Source: Manis javanica (lineage: Eukaryota > Chordata > Mammalia > Pholidota > Manidae). From it: DNA of 64,000 nt. Of this stretch, positions 1-13,424 are shown piece by piece. The notes below the pieces were generated by a model. It was not told where the DNA came from. It saw only the letters and a list, made by a program, of their open reading frames with translations, and ran no database searches. The stretch is from contig NC_133167.1 of assembly GCF_040802235.1 (NCBI RefSeq), positions 13,818,501 through 13,882,500 of the forward strand, read 5' to 3'. How positions within the stretch are numbered: the stretch's first letter is position 1; each line of letters begins with the position of its first letter. Position numbers and translations under genes: made by a program.

Positions 1-794
1 AATTCAACTTGATCTAGGTTCAGAGACCTTGTCTGAAGGTCTAAAATTCGCAACTAACTGCCATCCCAGTTCCATCATTCACGGTTCTACCATCCCTCTT
101 TTACTGTTGTGGCTTTCACTTCATGAATAATTATACAAATTAGAGTAAAGATAAGATTCTTCCCGCCTTACCTATGAGGATGGAAACCAACATAATTTCC
201 TGTGCTTGTGTGAAACAATACTGGGATGCAGCATATTGTCTCTATGTTAAATAATAAGCAAAACTGTCTTATCTCCTTGCCCTAGGACATAAATACTTGC
301 TCCTGGAAGATAAAAGTATGAGTCAACTAAAAGAGCTTACTTCTCAAGACTAAAAGTTTGTTGGTCAAGACTGGCTTCAAGACCTCACTTCACTGTTCCC
401 ACCAATCCAAAGCTATTGTGCCTCAAACTCTGCTCAGTGCCAACCAGTGACTCAGGCTCCAAGACCTGCCTTAACATCACCAAGGCCAGGCCCTAAAGAC
501 CCAGAACATCTGACCCTGACAGTTCCCTTCTGAGACTCTACTAAACCCTTTAAAGATATAATATGTATCTTTCTGTAATAAGCCTGATAAACTTGACTTG
601 CTTGGTCCAAGTTTTCTCTGGTCATCTTTGGTAGAGCCAACATTTGGCATGTGCTTCTTAAGAAAAATGGGGAAGAACAATGAGATAAATGTGACTCTCT
701 CCAAGTTGGAAATAATTGGTTGTTTCAAGTCTAGAGGTAGGCATGTGCAATGGTGCAACCACAATGGAAAATGGCTTATGGTGCCCTAAAAAGC
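1..794. other. Intergenic; possible LTR-like repeat at about 260-640
   Basis: No gene. The stretch ending in AATAAGCCTGATAAACTTGACTTGCT looks like the R/U5 end of an old LTR, but I cannot name it. Confidence 0.3.
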
Positions 795-1362
795 TAAACT
801 GAGAATTACCATATCATCCAGCAAGTCCCCTCCTAGATATATACCCAAAGGAATTGAAAGGGGCTCAAATAGGTATTTGTGCACCAAAATTCATAGCAGT
901 GTTTTTCGCATTAACAAAAAAGTGGAGGCAAACAAAGTCCACTGATGGATGAATGGATTTAAAAAATTGCTATATCCGTACAATGGGATTTTATTCAACC
1001 ATAAAAAGAAATGAAGTTCTAACACATGCTACTACGTGGAGGAGCCTCAAAAACAGTACACTGAGTGACATAGGCCAGACACAAAAGGACAAATATTTGT
1101 ATGATTACACTTATATGAGATTTCTAGAGTAGGTGAATTCATACAGACAGAAAGTAGATTCAAAGTTACCAGTTGCTGAGGGGAGAGGGAACGAGGAGTT
1201 AACGTTTACTGAGTACAGAGCTTGTGTTAGGGTAAAGTTTTGCAAATAGTGGTGATGGTTGCACAACATTGTGAATTAATTAATGTCAGTGACTCGTGCA
1301 CTTAAAAATGGTTAAAATAGCAAATTTCATGTTATGTATATTTTACCACACACAGAAAAAGC
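795..1362 (+). mobile_element. Old L1 (L1M-type) 3' end
   Basis: Recognisable sense-strand L1M 3' sequence: ATACCCAAAGGAATTGAAA, then CACTGATGGATGAATGGA, then the closing phrase ending CATGTTATGTATATTTTACC. Confidence 0.8.
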
Positions 1363-3560
1363 CGTATGTGTTTTCTCTCTCCTCCCATCTTACCCCTACC
1401 CCCAACCCAAACCCCTGCATGACAGGGTTTAGGGAAAGAAGAACACAGATGTGCTGAACAGAGGACCAGGCTGGTCACATAAAAAAGTGAAGCCAGTGTG
1501 TTTACACTAGCAAGTGTTAGGGATTGGAGTTTACATCAGAAAGTTTCCATTTTAAATCCTTTTGTCATTTAGAACTTCTCAGTGGGGCAGATATAGATGG
1601 AGGCCACGTGTTTGCTATTCTTGGGTTCTGCCTGCTGACCCAATCCCCAAGCTTGCAGCCGGTGCCCACATTAAAGGATCATCCAGGCAGAAGAGTGCAT
1701 TTTTCTGAACTGGAGATGTTTAACGAGCAAAAACCTTACCACCTGGGATGATGGGTCACTCCTCCCATTTTTAAATAGCCCTCCTTCTTATTTCTGCTTA
1801 GACTTCATTGATAAAATTGTCAAGAAGGGTCTGGTTCCATTCTGCCACCTTCATGATCAGGAAGCCACAATTGTGTGTCTAAGTACAGTGGAAGAAAGTA
1901 TGCCATGAAGCCCATGGGGGCCAGTGGGAAGGAAGCCGGAAAAGGGAACACCGAGAGAGTGGGGGTTGGGGGAAGAGAAGGGAGAAGGGAAAGGGGGGAT
2001 AGAAAGAGACAAAAGGGGAAAGAAATCGAAGACTTCTGTACAGAGAGTTAATACTTATTAAACCTCCGTGTGTGGTTGGAGCTCCCGGGTAAAGCCTTTC
2101 CACATATTGGTCTCCGAATTGTTACAAAGCCTGGGAAGTAGAACTTATTATCTGCTGTCTACAAATAGAGAAGATGAAGCTCTGATAAGTTGCCTTTTTG
2201 GTTCCGTGTTTAGTGGGTAAGCAACAGGGACTCCAATTGCATGCGCCTGCTGTCATGCCCCACGTCTGTAAAGAGCAAGAGAGAAAGGAAGTCTGAGGAT
2301 GAGAAGGCAGAAAGGAAGTAGGATGTTTGACTGGAAGCTGGGACAGGGCCACCAACCACTGCTGTCAGAGTCTCAATGGCAAACGGATCTTGATGACTTC
2401 CTCTGCGCTAATCTCGCCCCTGTGAATACTCCCCCATCAGCTCAGCTAATTGTGTACTTCTTGACGCCATGGGTTGGATCATACAGCAAAACATTGTTTC
2501 AGAGACTCTTAATGTTAAAATCACACATTCTAAACTGCAAAGGATGTGGACGGTGGTGCTGGGTGTCACACAACTCTTCAGGATTCAGTGGCAGAATGGC
2601 ATTACAGGCAGGACCCTCTGAAGGCAGTCCCCAGGACAGAACATCAGCACAGCCATTCTTCTCTTCCACCAGGAGGCATACTGGGAGCTGTTCATAATAC
2701 TGGCATGTGACTACATTAGGCACAAAAAGGGTGGTTTTTAATCACTGCATGGTAGAAGTCTCCGAATGAAAGGCAGGGGGAGAAAATATAAGGAAACAAC
2801 TAAATTGACTGCCTGCATCTTTACAGACTTTGCAAAGAACATCAGATTAGCTGTTTTGACAAAAGAGCATGCTTTTCTGACTCTACCTCCCTGTGTCCTG
2901 TGTTTTACTCCTATTTGTCAGTTGCTGCAAGGATCCAGGTTCAAGGAATGAGACCGTGACAGCAACCTTCTGATACCTCGTCTCAGCTGGGTCACTCATT
3001 TCCTGCTGTCTGTCCCAGCTTCCCTGCTCCGAGGACGGGACCCCCGCTGGAGCCCACGCAGCCATTTCAGTGCATGAAGAAAACTGAAAGTGTGAGAGAG
3101 TTAGCACTTACGGCACCATCCTTGCCCAGTGGAGGACGTCAGGCCTCCCCTTTCTCAGACAGTGCTGAGGCCCATTCTGCAGGGTTTTCCGGAGGGTTCT
3201 CAGTGGAGTGAGCCCCAGTTGCCCAGAGCAGCACCCAGCTCAGTGACACAGCCTTGTATTAATGCTCCTGTCCCCTATTTCATTCTCCCCAGGGTCATAC
3301 TCCTGTTCCCTGGGGTCACGTTGCACAGTAAACTACCTGTACGTCCTCATCTCCAGCGCCGGTGTTGGAGGCAGGTTAGGCTAAAACGGGCCAACCATCC
3401 TAATTCTTCTTCATAGCTGCTCCTACAAGAGGGTAACTATGTCCCAGGAGTATTAATAATCCAATTAACTGATCTTCGTGCAATCACAGTCAGGTGTTTT
3501 ACATCCTTACTATGTCTATATGAAGAGAAAAAACATCACCAAAAGAGAACTGGTTCTTAA
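1363..3560. other. Intergenic, no gene recognised
   Basis: The stretch contains a purine-rich tract at about 1905-2035 and a possible degenerate MIR at about 2130-2260. ORFs here lack codon or domain support. Confidence 0.5.
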
Positions 3561-3735
3561 ACTTGATTGTGTCCGCAGAGAGTCGCCTAGAGGGCTTGTT
3601 CACACACTGCTGGGCCCCAGCGATAGAGTTTCTGCTTCAGTAGATGTGGGCTGGGGCCTGAGGAGATGCACGTGTAGCAAGTTCCCAGGTGGCCCTGAGA
3701 CCCCCCTTTGAGTCCCCCAGGCCTAGAGCAGCAGT
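3560..3735 (+). mobile_element. MER5/MER20-type hAT-Charlie DNA transposon relic
   Basis: Contains the characteristic order of GAGGGCTTGTTCACAC, TGCTGGGCCCCA, GAGTTTCTGCTTCAGTAG and AAGTTCCCAGGTG. The exact subfamily is uncertain. Confidence 0.6.
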
Positions 3736-3769
3736 CTCCGAGATATCTCAGCAATGGTGGGAATGTTCT

Positions 3770-3950
3770 CTATCTGCACCATCCTGTACTGCAGCCACTG
3801 GCCACATATGCCTATTGAGCACTTGAAATGTGGCTAGTGAGATTATGGGGCTTAATTTGCTTATTTAATTTCATCTTCATTCATTTAGTTCTAAATTAAA
3901 TAGCCACATGTGGTAAGTGGCTCGGTATTGGACAGGACAGAGTCAGGCTC
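3770..3950 (+). mobile_element. Old MER-type DNA transposon relic
   Basis: Carries the phrases TTGAAATGTGGCTAGTGAGA and AAATAGCCACATGTGG ending TATTGGACAG, typical of an ancient nonautonomous DNA element. The family name is uncertain. Confidence 0.45.
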
Positions 3951-3989
3951 CTGCTATTCTTAAATGTGCTCTTTGGGTCATTGGTAATG

Positions 3990-4110
3990 TATTAGAAATG
4001 TGTACTTTTCTCAGGACCCCACCTCAGACCTACTGAATCAGAAACCGCATTTTAACAAGAGGTGCAAGAGATATGCATACAAGCTAAATTTAAAACACAG
4101 TGACTTGGCA
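3990..4110 (-). mobile_element. MER5-like DNA transposon relic, antisense
   Basis: The phrase CCCCACCTCAGACCTACTGA followed by ATCAGAAACCGCATTTTAACAAG is the reverse of the MER5-type repeat. Confidence 0.45.
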
Positions 4111-4154
4111 GCCATTATTTTCCCAATACTGGACCAGAATGCCTACCCAGCTAT

Positions 4155-4585
4155 CGTGGGTTGAATTATAATCCCCCCAATATGATGAAGCCTGTGATGG
4201 TGACATTATTTGGAAATAGGACCTTTGCAGATGTACCTAAGTTAAGGTAAGGCGATCAGGGTGGTCCCTAATCCTATATGACTGGTGTCCTTTTAAAAAG
4301 AAGGAAATTTAGATGGTGACAGCAGGGAGGATGCCATGTAACTGCAGGAAGGGATGGCGTGACATGGCTGCAGGTTAAGCAATGCCAAAGGTTGATGGCC
4401 ACCAACAGAAGCAGGAAGAGGCAAGGAAGGAGTCTTCCCTATGGGTTTCAGAGGGAGTATAGCCCTGCTGACACCTTCATTTTGGACTTCTGAGCTCCAT
4501 ACTGTGACACAGTAACATTGGTTGTCTTAGGCCCCAGCTTGTAGCACTTTGGCATGACAGTCCTAGGAAACTGATGCACTGGACT
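4155..4585 (+). mobile_element. MaLR/ERVL-type (MLT1-like) LTR
   Basis: Starts GGGTTGAATTATAATCCCCC, has ATTTGGAAATAGGACCTTTG and GACTGGTGTCCTTTTAAA, and ends CCTAGGAAACTGATGCA. This order is that of an old mammalian LTR; the subfamily is not certain. Confidence 0.7.
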
Positions 4586-6060
4586 TGAGCAAATCCCTGA
4601 GCGTCTCTGAGCCCAGTCAGTGATTTCTATCTGTGCAAAAGGAAGGCATTTTTAAATTATCTCCTGTCCAAGGGTGCTGCAAGGGTTAAGGAGAACGTCA
4701 GAGATCTCTGCAGGAAAGACCTGCAAGTGTTTCAAGTGGACAGAGGAATCTTGGGAAACAGCACTACGAATTAAACACATTAAGCATCCAGATATGAAAA
4801 GAGAATGCTAAACCAAAAGCCACAACTTTTCTCATGTTCACGTTTTGTTTCACAATATTTTGGCATGTGCAAGCTCGGCATTTGTCATTATAACCTCCTG
4901 CCCTTCTCAGTCTTGAGAGATGATAAATGCAGAATAACCTCAGCCAATAAAGAAAAAGAAGAGTATTACTTTAAGAAATAAATAAAACTGGAAACACGCC
5001 ATATATAAAGTAACAGATAATCCTGGAACTAAACCATTTAAAAGGCTTTAGAACTCAGCAAAACGAGAGGTGAGAAATGTGTCTGCTGAAAAGTGGATCA
5101 CTAACGAAATGAGTTTTTAAAAGAGGGGAAGGATCTTTGACACCCGGAGGAGCCACAGTATTAGGTAAAGAAAGGCCTAGCTACCTGTATTTTGAGAGCC
5201 TGGCCAGTGGAGATGCCTGCCCCTGTGACACAAATCTTTTTCTTTTTAAATAAAAGTAAAACATCCTCTCAATGAAGTGATAGGTGGTTGGGTTGTTATT
5301 TCTGTTTTCAGCAAATTCTTAGAAGAAGTCCATCAGGGTGATCTGGAAGGGATAAAAATGTCAGACATTAAATCTGGGATCAAATATGCTTTTTCATAGA
5401 ACATTCCTTGGAGTAAACAAAGAAAGCATAGAATCCAAAAATTAGTGGGTCCAACCAAGGAAAGTTGGAAAGAACAGCTTTAGAATAAGAGCTGACTGAT
5501 TACAACAGAGGGAAGGAGGAGAAAAGGGAAGGGGATCCTCAGCAGAGCATCTGATCGGTGGGAAAGTTTATGGGGAATTCTGTAGGCAGCTCTGCACACT
5601 GGGATGCTATGGATGTGGGAGCAGAGGGGGTGATAATGAAGCCTGAGTGCCTCTAGAGCTGTCACTACTGAGCTGGATGTCCTTGGCCAAGTCACTTAAC
5701 TGCTCTGGGCCTCATTTTCCTGTTAAACAAGAGAATGAGGCTACATTCATATTTCTTCATATTCTTGGCATTAAAAATAGCTTTGAAAATCTGATGAAAT
5801 AAATCTACAGACCCATACCCTCAGAAAAGTGCACACTATGGCTAAATATTTTTGTATATCTGAAAAGGATAATAGTCTGAAAATATAGGATGTCACAGAC
5901 TTTTTTCCTCATTTCACATTCTAAAGAAGATATTGTATTTGTTCTACTTTCCTCAGAGGCTTTGTTATGCAGATCGGGGTCATGTGTAGAAAGGAGAATT
6001 AAGAGTAACAAGAGAGGCTAGATTGATTTACCTAAGAGTCAGGGTGCTAACATACAAAGT
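4586..6060. other. Intergenic with MIR fragments
   Basis: MIR-like pieces are at about 4575-4700 and 5640-5770 (the phrase CCAAGTCACTTAACTGCTCTG). Otherwise AT-rich with no gene. Confidence 0.45.
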
Positions 6061-6074
6061 AAGAATAGATCTGG

Positions 6075-7114
6075 GGTAGATAAAATGTACTTCAGCAAAA
6101 TTAAAAACTTGTGCTTCCAAGGGCATCATCAACCAAGTGAAAAACAACTCATAGAATGGGAGAGAAGATTGAAAACATGTGTCTGACCAGGGGCTTATCT
6201 CTAGAATATACGAAAAACTCTTTTAATTTGACAATAAAAAAAGAACAAGTAACGCATTATAAAAATGGGCAAAAGACTTGACTAGACATACCCCTAGATT
6301 GCTAGATGGCAATCTGTGTGCCTAACAAAGGTATACAAATTAGTCACTAGCTCAGGAGAAAATGCTCAATTTCATTAGTCTCATTAACTATTAAGAGAAT
6401 GCAAATAAAAGCCACAATGAGATACAACTTCACACCCACCAGAAAGACTATAATAAAAAGGTAGACACTGTAACTGTTGGCAAGGATGTGGAGAAACTGG
6501 AAGCTTCATCCATTGATGTTGAGAATATAAAAATGGCACAGCAGCTGTGGAAAACAACTCTGGAAGTTCCTCAAGAAGTTAAACATAGAGTGGCCATATG
6601 AGCCCCAGTTCAACTTTCAGGTACATCCCCAAGAGAACTGAAAACACATTCATAGAAAAACCGTGCATGAGTATTCATAGAAACATTACTCATAATAGCC
6701 AAAAAGGGGAAAAAACCAACGCATGAACAGATAAACAAAGTGCAGTATCTCCATATTAATGCAATTTTATTCAGCCAGAAAAGGGAGTGAAGTTGATACA
6801 CATTCCAATATGGATGAATCTTGAAGACTTCATGCTAAGTGAAAGAAGCCAGACACAAAAGACCACATATCATATGATTCTGTTTGTCCAGAAGAGGCAA
6901 ATCCACAGTCGTAGATGGTAGGTTGGTTGTTGCCAGGGAGAGAGGGTAGGGATCGGGGAAGGGACTCTCACAGCGTACCGAGTTCTTTATAGGGTGATGA
7001 GGATGTTTGGAAGTGGTGGTGATGTTGCACAGTCTTGTGAGTAAATTAAAACTCATTGAGTTGTATGCTTGGTGAATTTTATGGTGTGAGAGCTATATCT
7101 CAATCTTTAAAAAA
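6075..7114 (+). mobile_element. 5'-truncated L1 with target-site duplication
   Basis: Sense-strand L1M ORF2 end and 3' UTR, about 1.04 kb with an A-rich end. AAGAATAGATCTGG repeats exactly at 6061-6074 and 7115-7128 as the target-site duplication. Confidence 0.85.
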
Positions 7115-7285
7115 AAGAATAGATCTGGTTGGTACAGTGGGGGGAAGAAGAAATGAGGAAGACAGGGGAGCCAGCATGGATTGGAGTTTTAGGGTAAAGG
7201 ATAGAAGAAAGTTCAAGAGACCTGCCTTGGATGAGCTGTGGGAGAGATGGGTGGGTAAGGAGGATTTATAAGAAGTTTGGTGTGT

Positions 7286-7744
7286 ATAGTAATCTCCCCT
7301 TATCCAGGGGGGATACATCCCATGACTCTCCCATTGATGCCTGAAGCCATGGATGGTACCAAACCCTATGCATTTTTCTATACACACATACCTATGATAA
7401 AGTTTGACTTATAAATTAGGCACAGTAAGAGATTAACAACCATAGCTAACAAATAGAACAATTATAAAAATATCTTGTAATAAAAGTTACATGAATATAT
7501 TTCTCTCTTTCTCAAAACATTTTGTGCTGTGCTCGCCTTCTTCTTGTGATGATACGAGCTGATACAATGCCTGTATGATGAGATGGAGTGAGGTGAGTGA
7601 CGTAAGCATTGTGACACAGTGTTAGGCTGCTATTGATCTTCTGGCGATAGGTGAGAATGAGGATCATCTGCTTCTAGACTGCAGTTGATCTCAGGTACTG
7701 AAACGGTGGAAAATGAAACCTTGGATAAGGAGGGACCACTGTAC
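7286..7744 (+). mobile_element. Tigger/MER2-like DNA transposon
   Basis: The ends are imperfect inverted repeats (AGTAATCTCCCCTTATCC at left, GGATAAGGAGGGACCACTGT at right), flanked by TA. The interior matches the common nonautonomous Tigger-type element. Confidence 0.7.
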
Positions 7745-8018
7745 TGGGGATACAGCCCCACTTCCTTCTGTTACTGATTCTGTCATCTTCAGAAATTACC
7801 TATTTTTAAAGGATTTTGGCATTGGATTTGTGTTGAGGGATGGCATATTGAATTGAGATTGATTCCAAAATAATCCATTTGTTTTTGGTTTTCATATTCA
7901 TTTAGTCCACAAATGTTTATTGAGAAACTACTGAGTGTTAGTCCCGTTCTGTGGATGCTGAGATGCCGAGGTGAGCAAGACAGGCTGAGGCACTGCTGTC
8001 CTGGAGCTTCACGTTCTC

Positions 8019-8052
8019 GTGGTGTGTGTGTGTGTGTGTGCACGTGTGCACA
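8019..8052. repeat. GT microsatellite
   Basis: About ten GT units with a short interrupted CACGTGTGCAC tail. Confidence 0.9.
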
Positions 8053-8509
8053 AAAGCAGGAAACTCAGGCACAGACTTGATGATGAAAGTAAAATCATAT
8101 GATAATTTCAAGTGTTGATAGTGCCTTCAGTAAAAAGCAGGTAGAGAAAAGCAATAAAGAACAACAGGATTCTGAGAGCTGTGTTAGATGTCCGTGGAGC
8201 CCTTGACATCCATGGGTTTAAAGACCACAGATTCAGAATTCCTGGACAAAAAAATCTTCACATATCCCTTTTATTTAAAAAAAAAATACCTATAGTTCAG
8301 AGAACAAGTATGAGAGATGTAAAAGTGACAAGCAATCCAAGTTAAATATAATGTCAACAATTCGGAACCTGCCAATTTGCAATTTGTGCTAATGTAAAGA
8401 GAAGCTTGGCTGATATTTATATTTTTAATAAGGAAAGAGATGACAGAATAAACAATGGTTAAAGTCACTCTGAACTAACTCCTTCAATTAACTCACAGGC
8501 ATTTCCTAA

Positions 8510-8740
8510 GGGGCCACTGTACCCAAGGCATTGAGATAGACACAGAGTGGCCCCCACTTGGTAGCTGGTAAAGCTGAAAGGAACTCTGGCGATCATCTAA
8601 TAAGGACTTCTATCCCTTCATTGTATGGAAAAGGAAACATATTCAGAGGCTCAGGTGACTTGGCCACATTTCCACATTTCACTAGTCACAGAGCTGGGAT
8701 TACAGTCCAGGTGTCCTAATTCCAGGTTCAGTTAGAAGCA
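8510..8740 (+). mobile_element. MIR-family SINE
   Basis: Shows the MIR-like sequence from AACTCTGGCGATCATCTAAT through GGTGACTTGGCCACAT to TCACAGAGCTGGGATTACAG. Confidence 0.55.
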
Positions 8741-10605
8741 TTCATTTAAAAATAATTGATATGCAAATGCAAGATTGTCTGTTCACTAAATCAAGGACCT
8801 AAACTTCCCTCTGAAACAATGTATTCTTTGTTCTGCCTCTACCAGTTAACAATAATGAAATGGCATTTTGTTTATTTTTGTATTGATTCAGGTTCTCTAT
8901 GAAACAATGCACCGCTTCTTAATTGTTTTGTCAGTGAACAGTAATGATTGGCCTGTTTTTCTCACTCATTCAGCACTATGTTAGGCGTCATAAGGAATGG
9001 GAATGTCACTCAGATATACCTCAAAAAGCTAAAAATCCAAGAGGAAATAAGACAAGTTCACAAAATATCTATGACGTAGGGCCGATCTACATGATGCCAT
9101 CAGAAGCTGCCATGTTTCATATCCAGAGAAGCAAAGTCATGTGTGCTTGGGAGAAAGGAAGGCAGAAAAATATATTCTGACTTTACAAAGCTTCAGAGGA
9201 ATAAGGTCTGGAGTTCATGAAAATTGTTCAAGTGTTCAGACAACAACTATAAGGCAATATCAGCAATTTCCTTAAAAGCACCCAAACAAACTGACTTTAT
9301 TTAACCACAGACCACAGTTTTTAAATTGGTGGCTGAGACTTTCAGAATACTTAGTGAATGCACTGGGAAAATATTTTTAATTGCACCCAAATTGACCTCA
9401 GTTGTGTCTACACTTAGAGTAAGAGTAAAGCCCTTTTAAAAAGTCAATTCTCTCTAAAATGATACCTTCAGCCATCATCTGTTAAGTTGGTCACAGTCAT
9501 TGTGGAAGGGCCTTTTCAAATAATAATGTTACAGGTTTTTAAAGAGACTGGATAGTTTGAAAAGGAATAGTTTAAATGCCTTTTTAGAAATACCCTCAGG
9601 TTTATTAAGTTATCATCTAGATATAGTAAAATTCACACTTTTTAGGTGCCTAGTTCCATGAGTTTTGACAAATGGGATGCTTTTTATTGTGGTTCCCACA
9701 GTCAGCTAGTAACACAGTAAACCCCTGCAGAACCGAAAGGAGAGAAAGAGGCAAAGAATCAGTACTAACACAGAGCAAACATTTCTGCGTGTGCTGTGTG
9801 TTCAGGCAATGGAGTGTGCTCTTTATATGAATAATCAGAACTACTTCTCCCATCCCTACAGAAAACATTCTTTTTCAATCTCTTCTCCACAGATGAGGAA
9901 ACTGCAGCTCATTGAGAGAATTCTTGAATAGGTCAGACAAGCGTGGGTAGGGAAGGAATTCATTAAAATTAGAGTAGCAGGGAATGGCAGCTGCCTTGCA
10001 GGCAGCAGAGAGCAAGAAAGAGCAGAGAAAGGAAAGAGAAGCACGTTGAACTCCTGCTCAGCATGGGGCAAATCTCTTGCCAACTCCTACACCCAGGGTC
10101 ACCTGGCATCCAATGTTCACTTGGATCTGCGTGGCATAGGGACTAAGGCTCTACCACCCCAGGATTTGGGGGAGCCACAGAGCACTGGATGGAGTGAGAT
10201 TATGTTCTGAGAACTTCCCAAAGGCAAAGAAAGGAGCTTTTTGGGCAGGCTACCAAAGGGCATGATCATACAGCTGCAGTCCTGTCTGGGTCAACCCAGA
10301 TGATGGGAATTTGCAAGCCAAAATCAGAGCTCTCAGTAGGCTCTCCCTACTTATCTGAAGTAGAACAGAGAGAGTGGAGACTTGTGTTTAAGTCTAGAAA
10401 ATAGAATAAAATGGCAAAGTAACAAAGATTCTTACCTCTGTTAAGAGTGCAGAGACAAAAATGCAGTAAGTTGAGCAGTAAGAAGTCCTTATTTATAAAG
10501 TACACATTTGAAGGAAGGAGAGTAAGGGCAACCTCAGAGAGGAGGTGCACTTAAAGGCTTAGGATTCTGGCTTTAAGGCTTTCAGGCATGGGGCAAAGGG
10601 CGGCA

Positions 10606-10632
10606 GGGTGGGGGTGGGGTGGCGGGGTTGGG
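10606..10632 (+). other. Potential G-quadruplex
   Basis: Four G-runs of at least three separated by one to four bases (GGGTGGGGGTGGGG, then GGGG). This fits the standard intramolecular quadruplex pattern. Confidence 0.6.
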
Positions 10633-12374
10633 TAGGCTGGATATGTGGTCACAAATGTTTCTGTCCAGTGGGAGACAGTATGACACTATCTACAGTCAGT
10701 CCTCTATATAAATTATTAAGATAAACTTAAGACAAGGAATTTATTGATCTGGTTTGTCTCTAAGATAGTGGTTTCCCTCAAGCACTGGGAGCTTATCAGT
10801 TAGGACTGCTTGCCCTGCCTTAAGATAGAGTGGGTTATTGTCTGATTACTGAAGAATATGTTAGGAATCTCACCTCCTAACTCCCTGGTTTTTAAAATGG
10901 AATTTTAGCCGTCAGATGGAGCCCCTCCTGTTGTTACTATACTGTTTATATTATATCTTGGCATTTTTCATCATAGGTAGGAAAAAGTAATCATGATGCC
11001 TGACCCATGTTCCTGCCTGCTTCATCTAGGACAAGGTCTCACACCCAGGAGGTGGCAGGCTGCTGCTCCAGGAGAATCTCCTGCCTGTGTCACTCAGGAG
11101 TTCTGAGATTTGGGGACTTCATTCAGCCTGTTAGGGCTTCATTTTTCTCATTTGGATGAGGAGAAGTTTGGACTAGCCTTCTGAGCCCCTGGACACCTCT
11201 AATTCCCTATCTGAATCCTACCATCTTGGTTCACAAGTAGAAATAAAAATGTCTGGCCAGCAGGGGCCCCAGGGGCTGAGGGTTTCTCAGACGAGCAGCC
11301 CTAGAGGTTAAAGAAACAACAGAAATGCCACGCACGCTTGGTCAGAGCTCAGGCTGCTCCTATGCAAACTTGTCCCCGTTTCCTCACCCTACGCAGCTGG
11401 CACAGGGGACCAGCACGATGCCAGCCAGTGGAGTTCAGGAGGCCAAAGAAAAAATGATGAGCAAGTACATTCAGTCTCAGTCAAACGGAACAATGTGGCC
11501 ACTGTTTTCAGTTCTGGCTTCTCTGGTCTTGTCACATCTTCACAGACCACGAATACATTTGAGTCGGGGACATGTGAGTTGGCTGAGCCACCCTCACTCG
11601 GCTTTCAGTTCAGCCAAACCATCCTGCCATCACCTCACTCACTAGCTGCCCCCTCCTGCCCTCTCAGCAATCCCAGTTCATTACTGTCTGGTGGACTCAG
11701 AGGCAAATGGCAAGAGAGAATGGGGAGCCAGGAACGGTAAGTGTGTCCACCCCCGCAGGGGCAGTAGAGGGACTCCGAAGACCTGGGTCCAAGTTCTGAC
11801 TCTGCCACTAAATGGCTGTGTGAATTGGGACACTCTATAATCTATCTTTAAAAAAAAAAAAAAAATTGGGACTGAGGTCAGGAAGTAAACTTTATTTCCT
11901 GAGTAATAATCGGTTTCATTTGGTGGTGCTAATTCTAAAGGACGGAGCGGGGAGAGGGTCAGTGTTACTTCTTTCTGACCACACACCCCCCACCCCCACC
12001 CCCGCATTCTCTGCCCTTCACAGTTCACAGCACCTTCACCCATGGAGATCAACAGGATATGTAGGTGGGCCATGTAGGTGGGCCCAAAGTGGCCAGAATT
12101 TAGAAACAAACCTAGGGAAATTCACCCTGTCCTTAATGTTGCCTGTTTTGGGCTGCATTTCAGGGAGCCTCAGTTAATATGAACTTCTTTTACTTCTTTT
12201 AGGACTTAAGCACATAGATATTCATCAAATACTTGGGTTACAATGGCCCCAACCCAGAATGGGTGATTACATTTTAAAAACCTAATTTTACAGGGAAAGT
12301 GTTTTTTGTTTTTTGTTTTTTTACTGGTAGAATGTCTGACTTCTCTTAGTCCCCCATATATCTAACTTATCCAG

Positions 12375-12495
12375 AGCCTCAGTTTCTATATTTGGAGGGT
12401 GAGATTAATAATAACTTCAGAATGCTCCTGCAAAGGCCAAGAGAGAGAATGCACCTGATGCTATGTGTAAATCCCAGAGCCTGGCTTCCTGGCAC
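12375..12495 (-). mobile_element. MIR SINE, antisense
   Basis: Contains GAGCCTCAGTTTCTATATTT followed by GAGATTAATAATAAC and CAGAGCCTGGC, the reverse-orientation MIR pattern. Confidence 0.5.
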
Positions 12496-13400
12496 GTTAC
12501 ACTTGATGGCATTCAGAGTAAAGGATTGTATTTGTACAGCACACTGAGGGGAAACTTTTAAACTTTCAAGGTAGCCCATAGGGAGTTCTCAGTGCCCCAG
12601 GGGTTCCAAGCAGCCTTAGAGGCTCCTGCCACTCCAGTCCCCTCTAAGCAACCCCCAGAGGTGAGGGGGGTCCAATTATTCATCACACCTGCAGTATCTG
12701 TATTGAAAAGCTGCTTTTAAACTCTGAAAAGCTCTTTTAAACTTTGATCCAAGTGTAATGAAATGTTCATATGGGTGTGAGTGACCCATATTACCTTTCC
12801 ATTCAGCTGTTGTAGGGCACATTGCCTAATCACCAAGATCATAATATTATTTATAAAAATAAGACGATATATTTGGACCAGTGGTAAAAGTAGGCATGCG
12901 TTTGGCTGTGCAAAACAGAAAACCAGATTCACCTTGGTTTTTTCGTTCTTGCATAACAGGGAGACTTGAGTTAAACAGTTACTGGCGTTGGTTTTGGTTT
13001 TATTGATGACAGGGTTTTGGATCGGTGTCCTTGGAAATTCCCTTGGCCTTGACTTTGTAGTTGAAAAATGGCCACAGAGAGCTCCAAAGTGACATGAAAT
13101 CCACCGTGCCAAGGCAGCACCATGCATGACCGTGTATCAGGAAGAAAACCTCCCAGAAGCCCCTACACAGACCCCTTATGTTTCATTGGCCAGAACTGGG
13201 CACTCTTAGCTGAGAGTAAGATGGAGAGAGCAAGTATCTGACCTATTTATGGGATGCCAGCCAGGGAGAGGGGGTCTTTGAGAAGCCACTTAGCAGTGTC
13301 TGGTTGCAGTGCAAAGCATTTCTGGTTATAACTTACAGGGGAAAGCAAGTCTTCATTTCCCAATATTATCCAAACAAACCAACTTTCTATTATTAAAATA

Positions 13401-13416
13401 TCTAAACAATTCTTTT
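13401..13416. repeat. Left target-site duplication of the L1/Ral-GEF element
   Basis: TCTAAACAATTCTTTT, identical to 19347-19362. The T-run that follows overlaps the end of the duplication, so the exact boundary is uncertain by a few T residues. Confidence 0.9.
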
Positions 13417-13424
13417 TTTTTTTT

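Larger units (their letters stand above)
8741..13400. other. Intergenic, no gene recognised
   Basis: MIR-like pieces lie at about 9790-9930, 11100-11190, 11755-11850 and 12375-12495 (the last antisense). A strong G-run cluster is at 10606-10632. ORFs in this stretch lack recognisable domains. Confidence 0.5.

Noticed and set aside
2299..2697. 132-codon plus-strand ORF
   Set aside because: No domain, no homolog recognised, no splice or promoter context.
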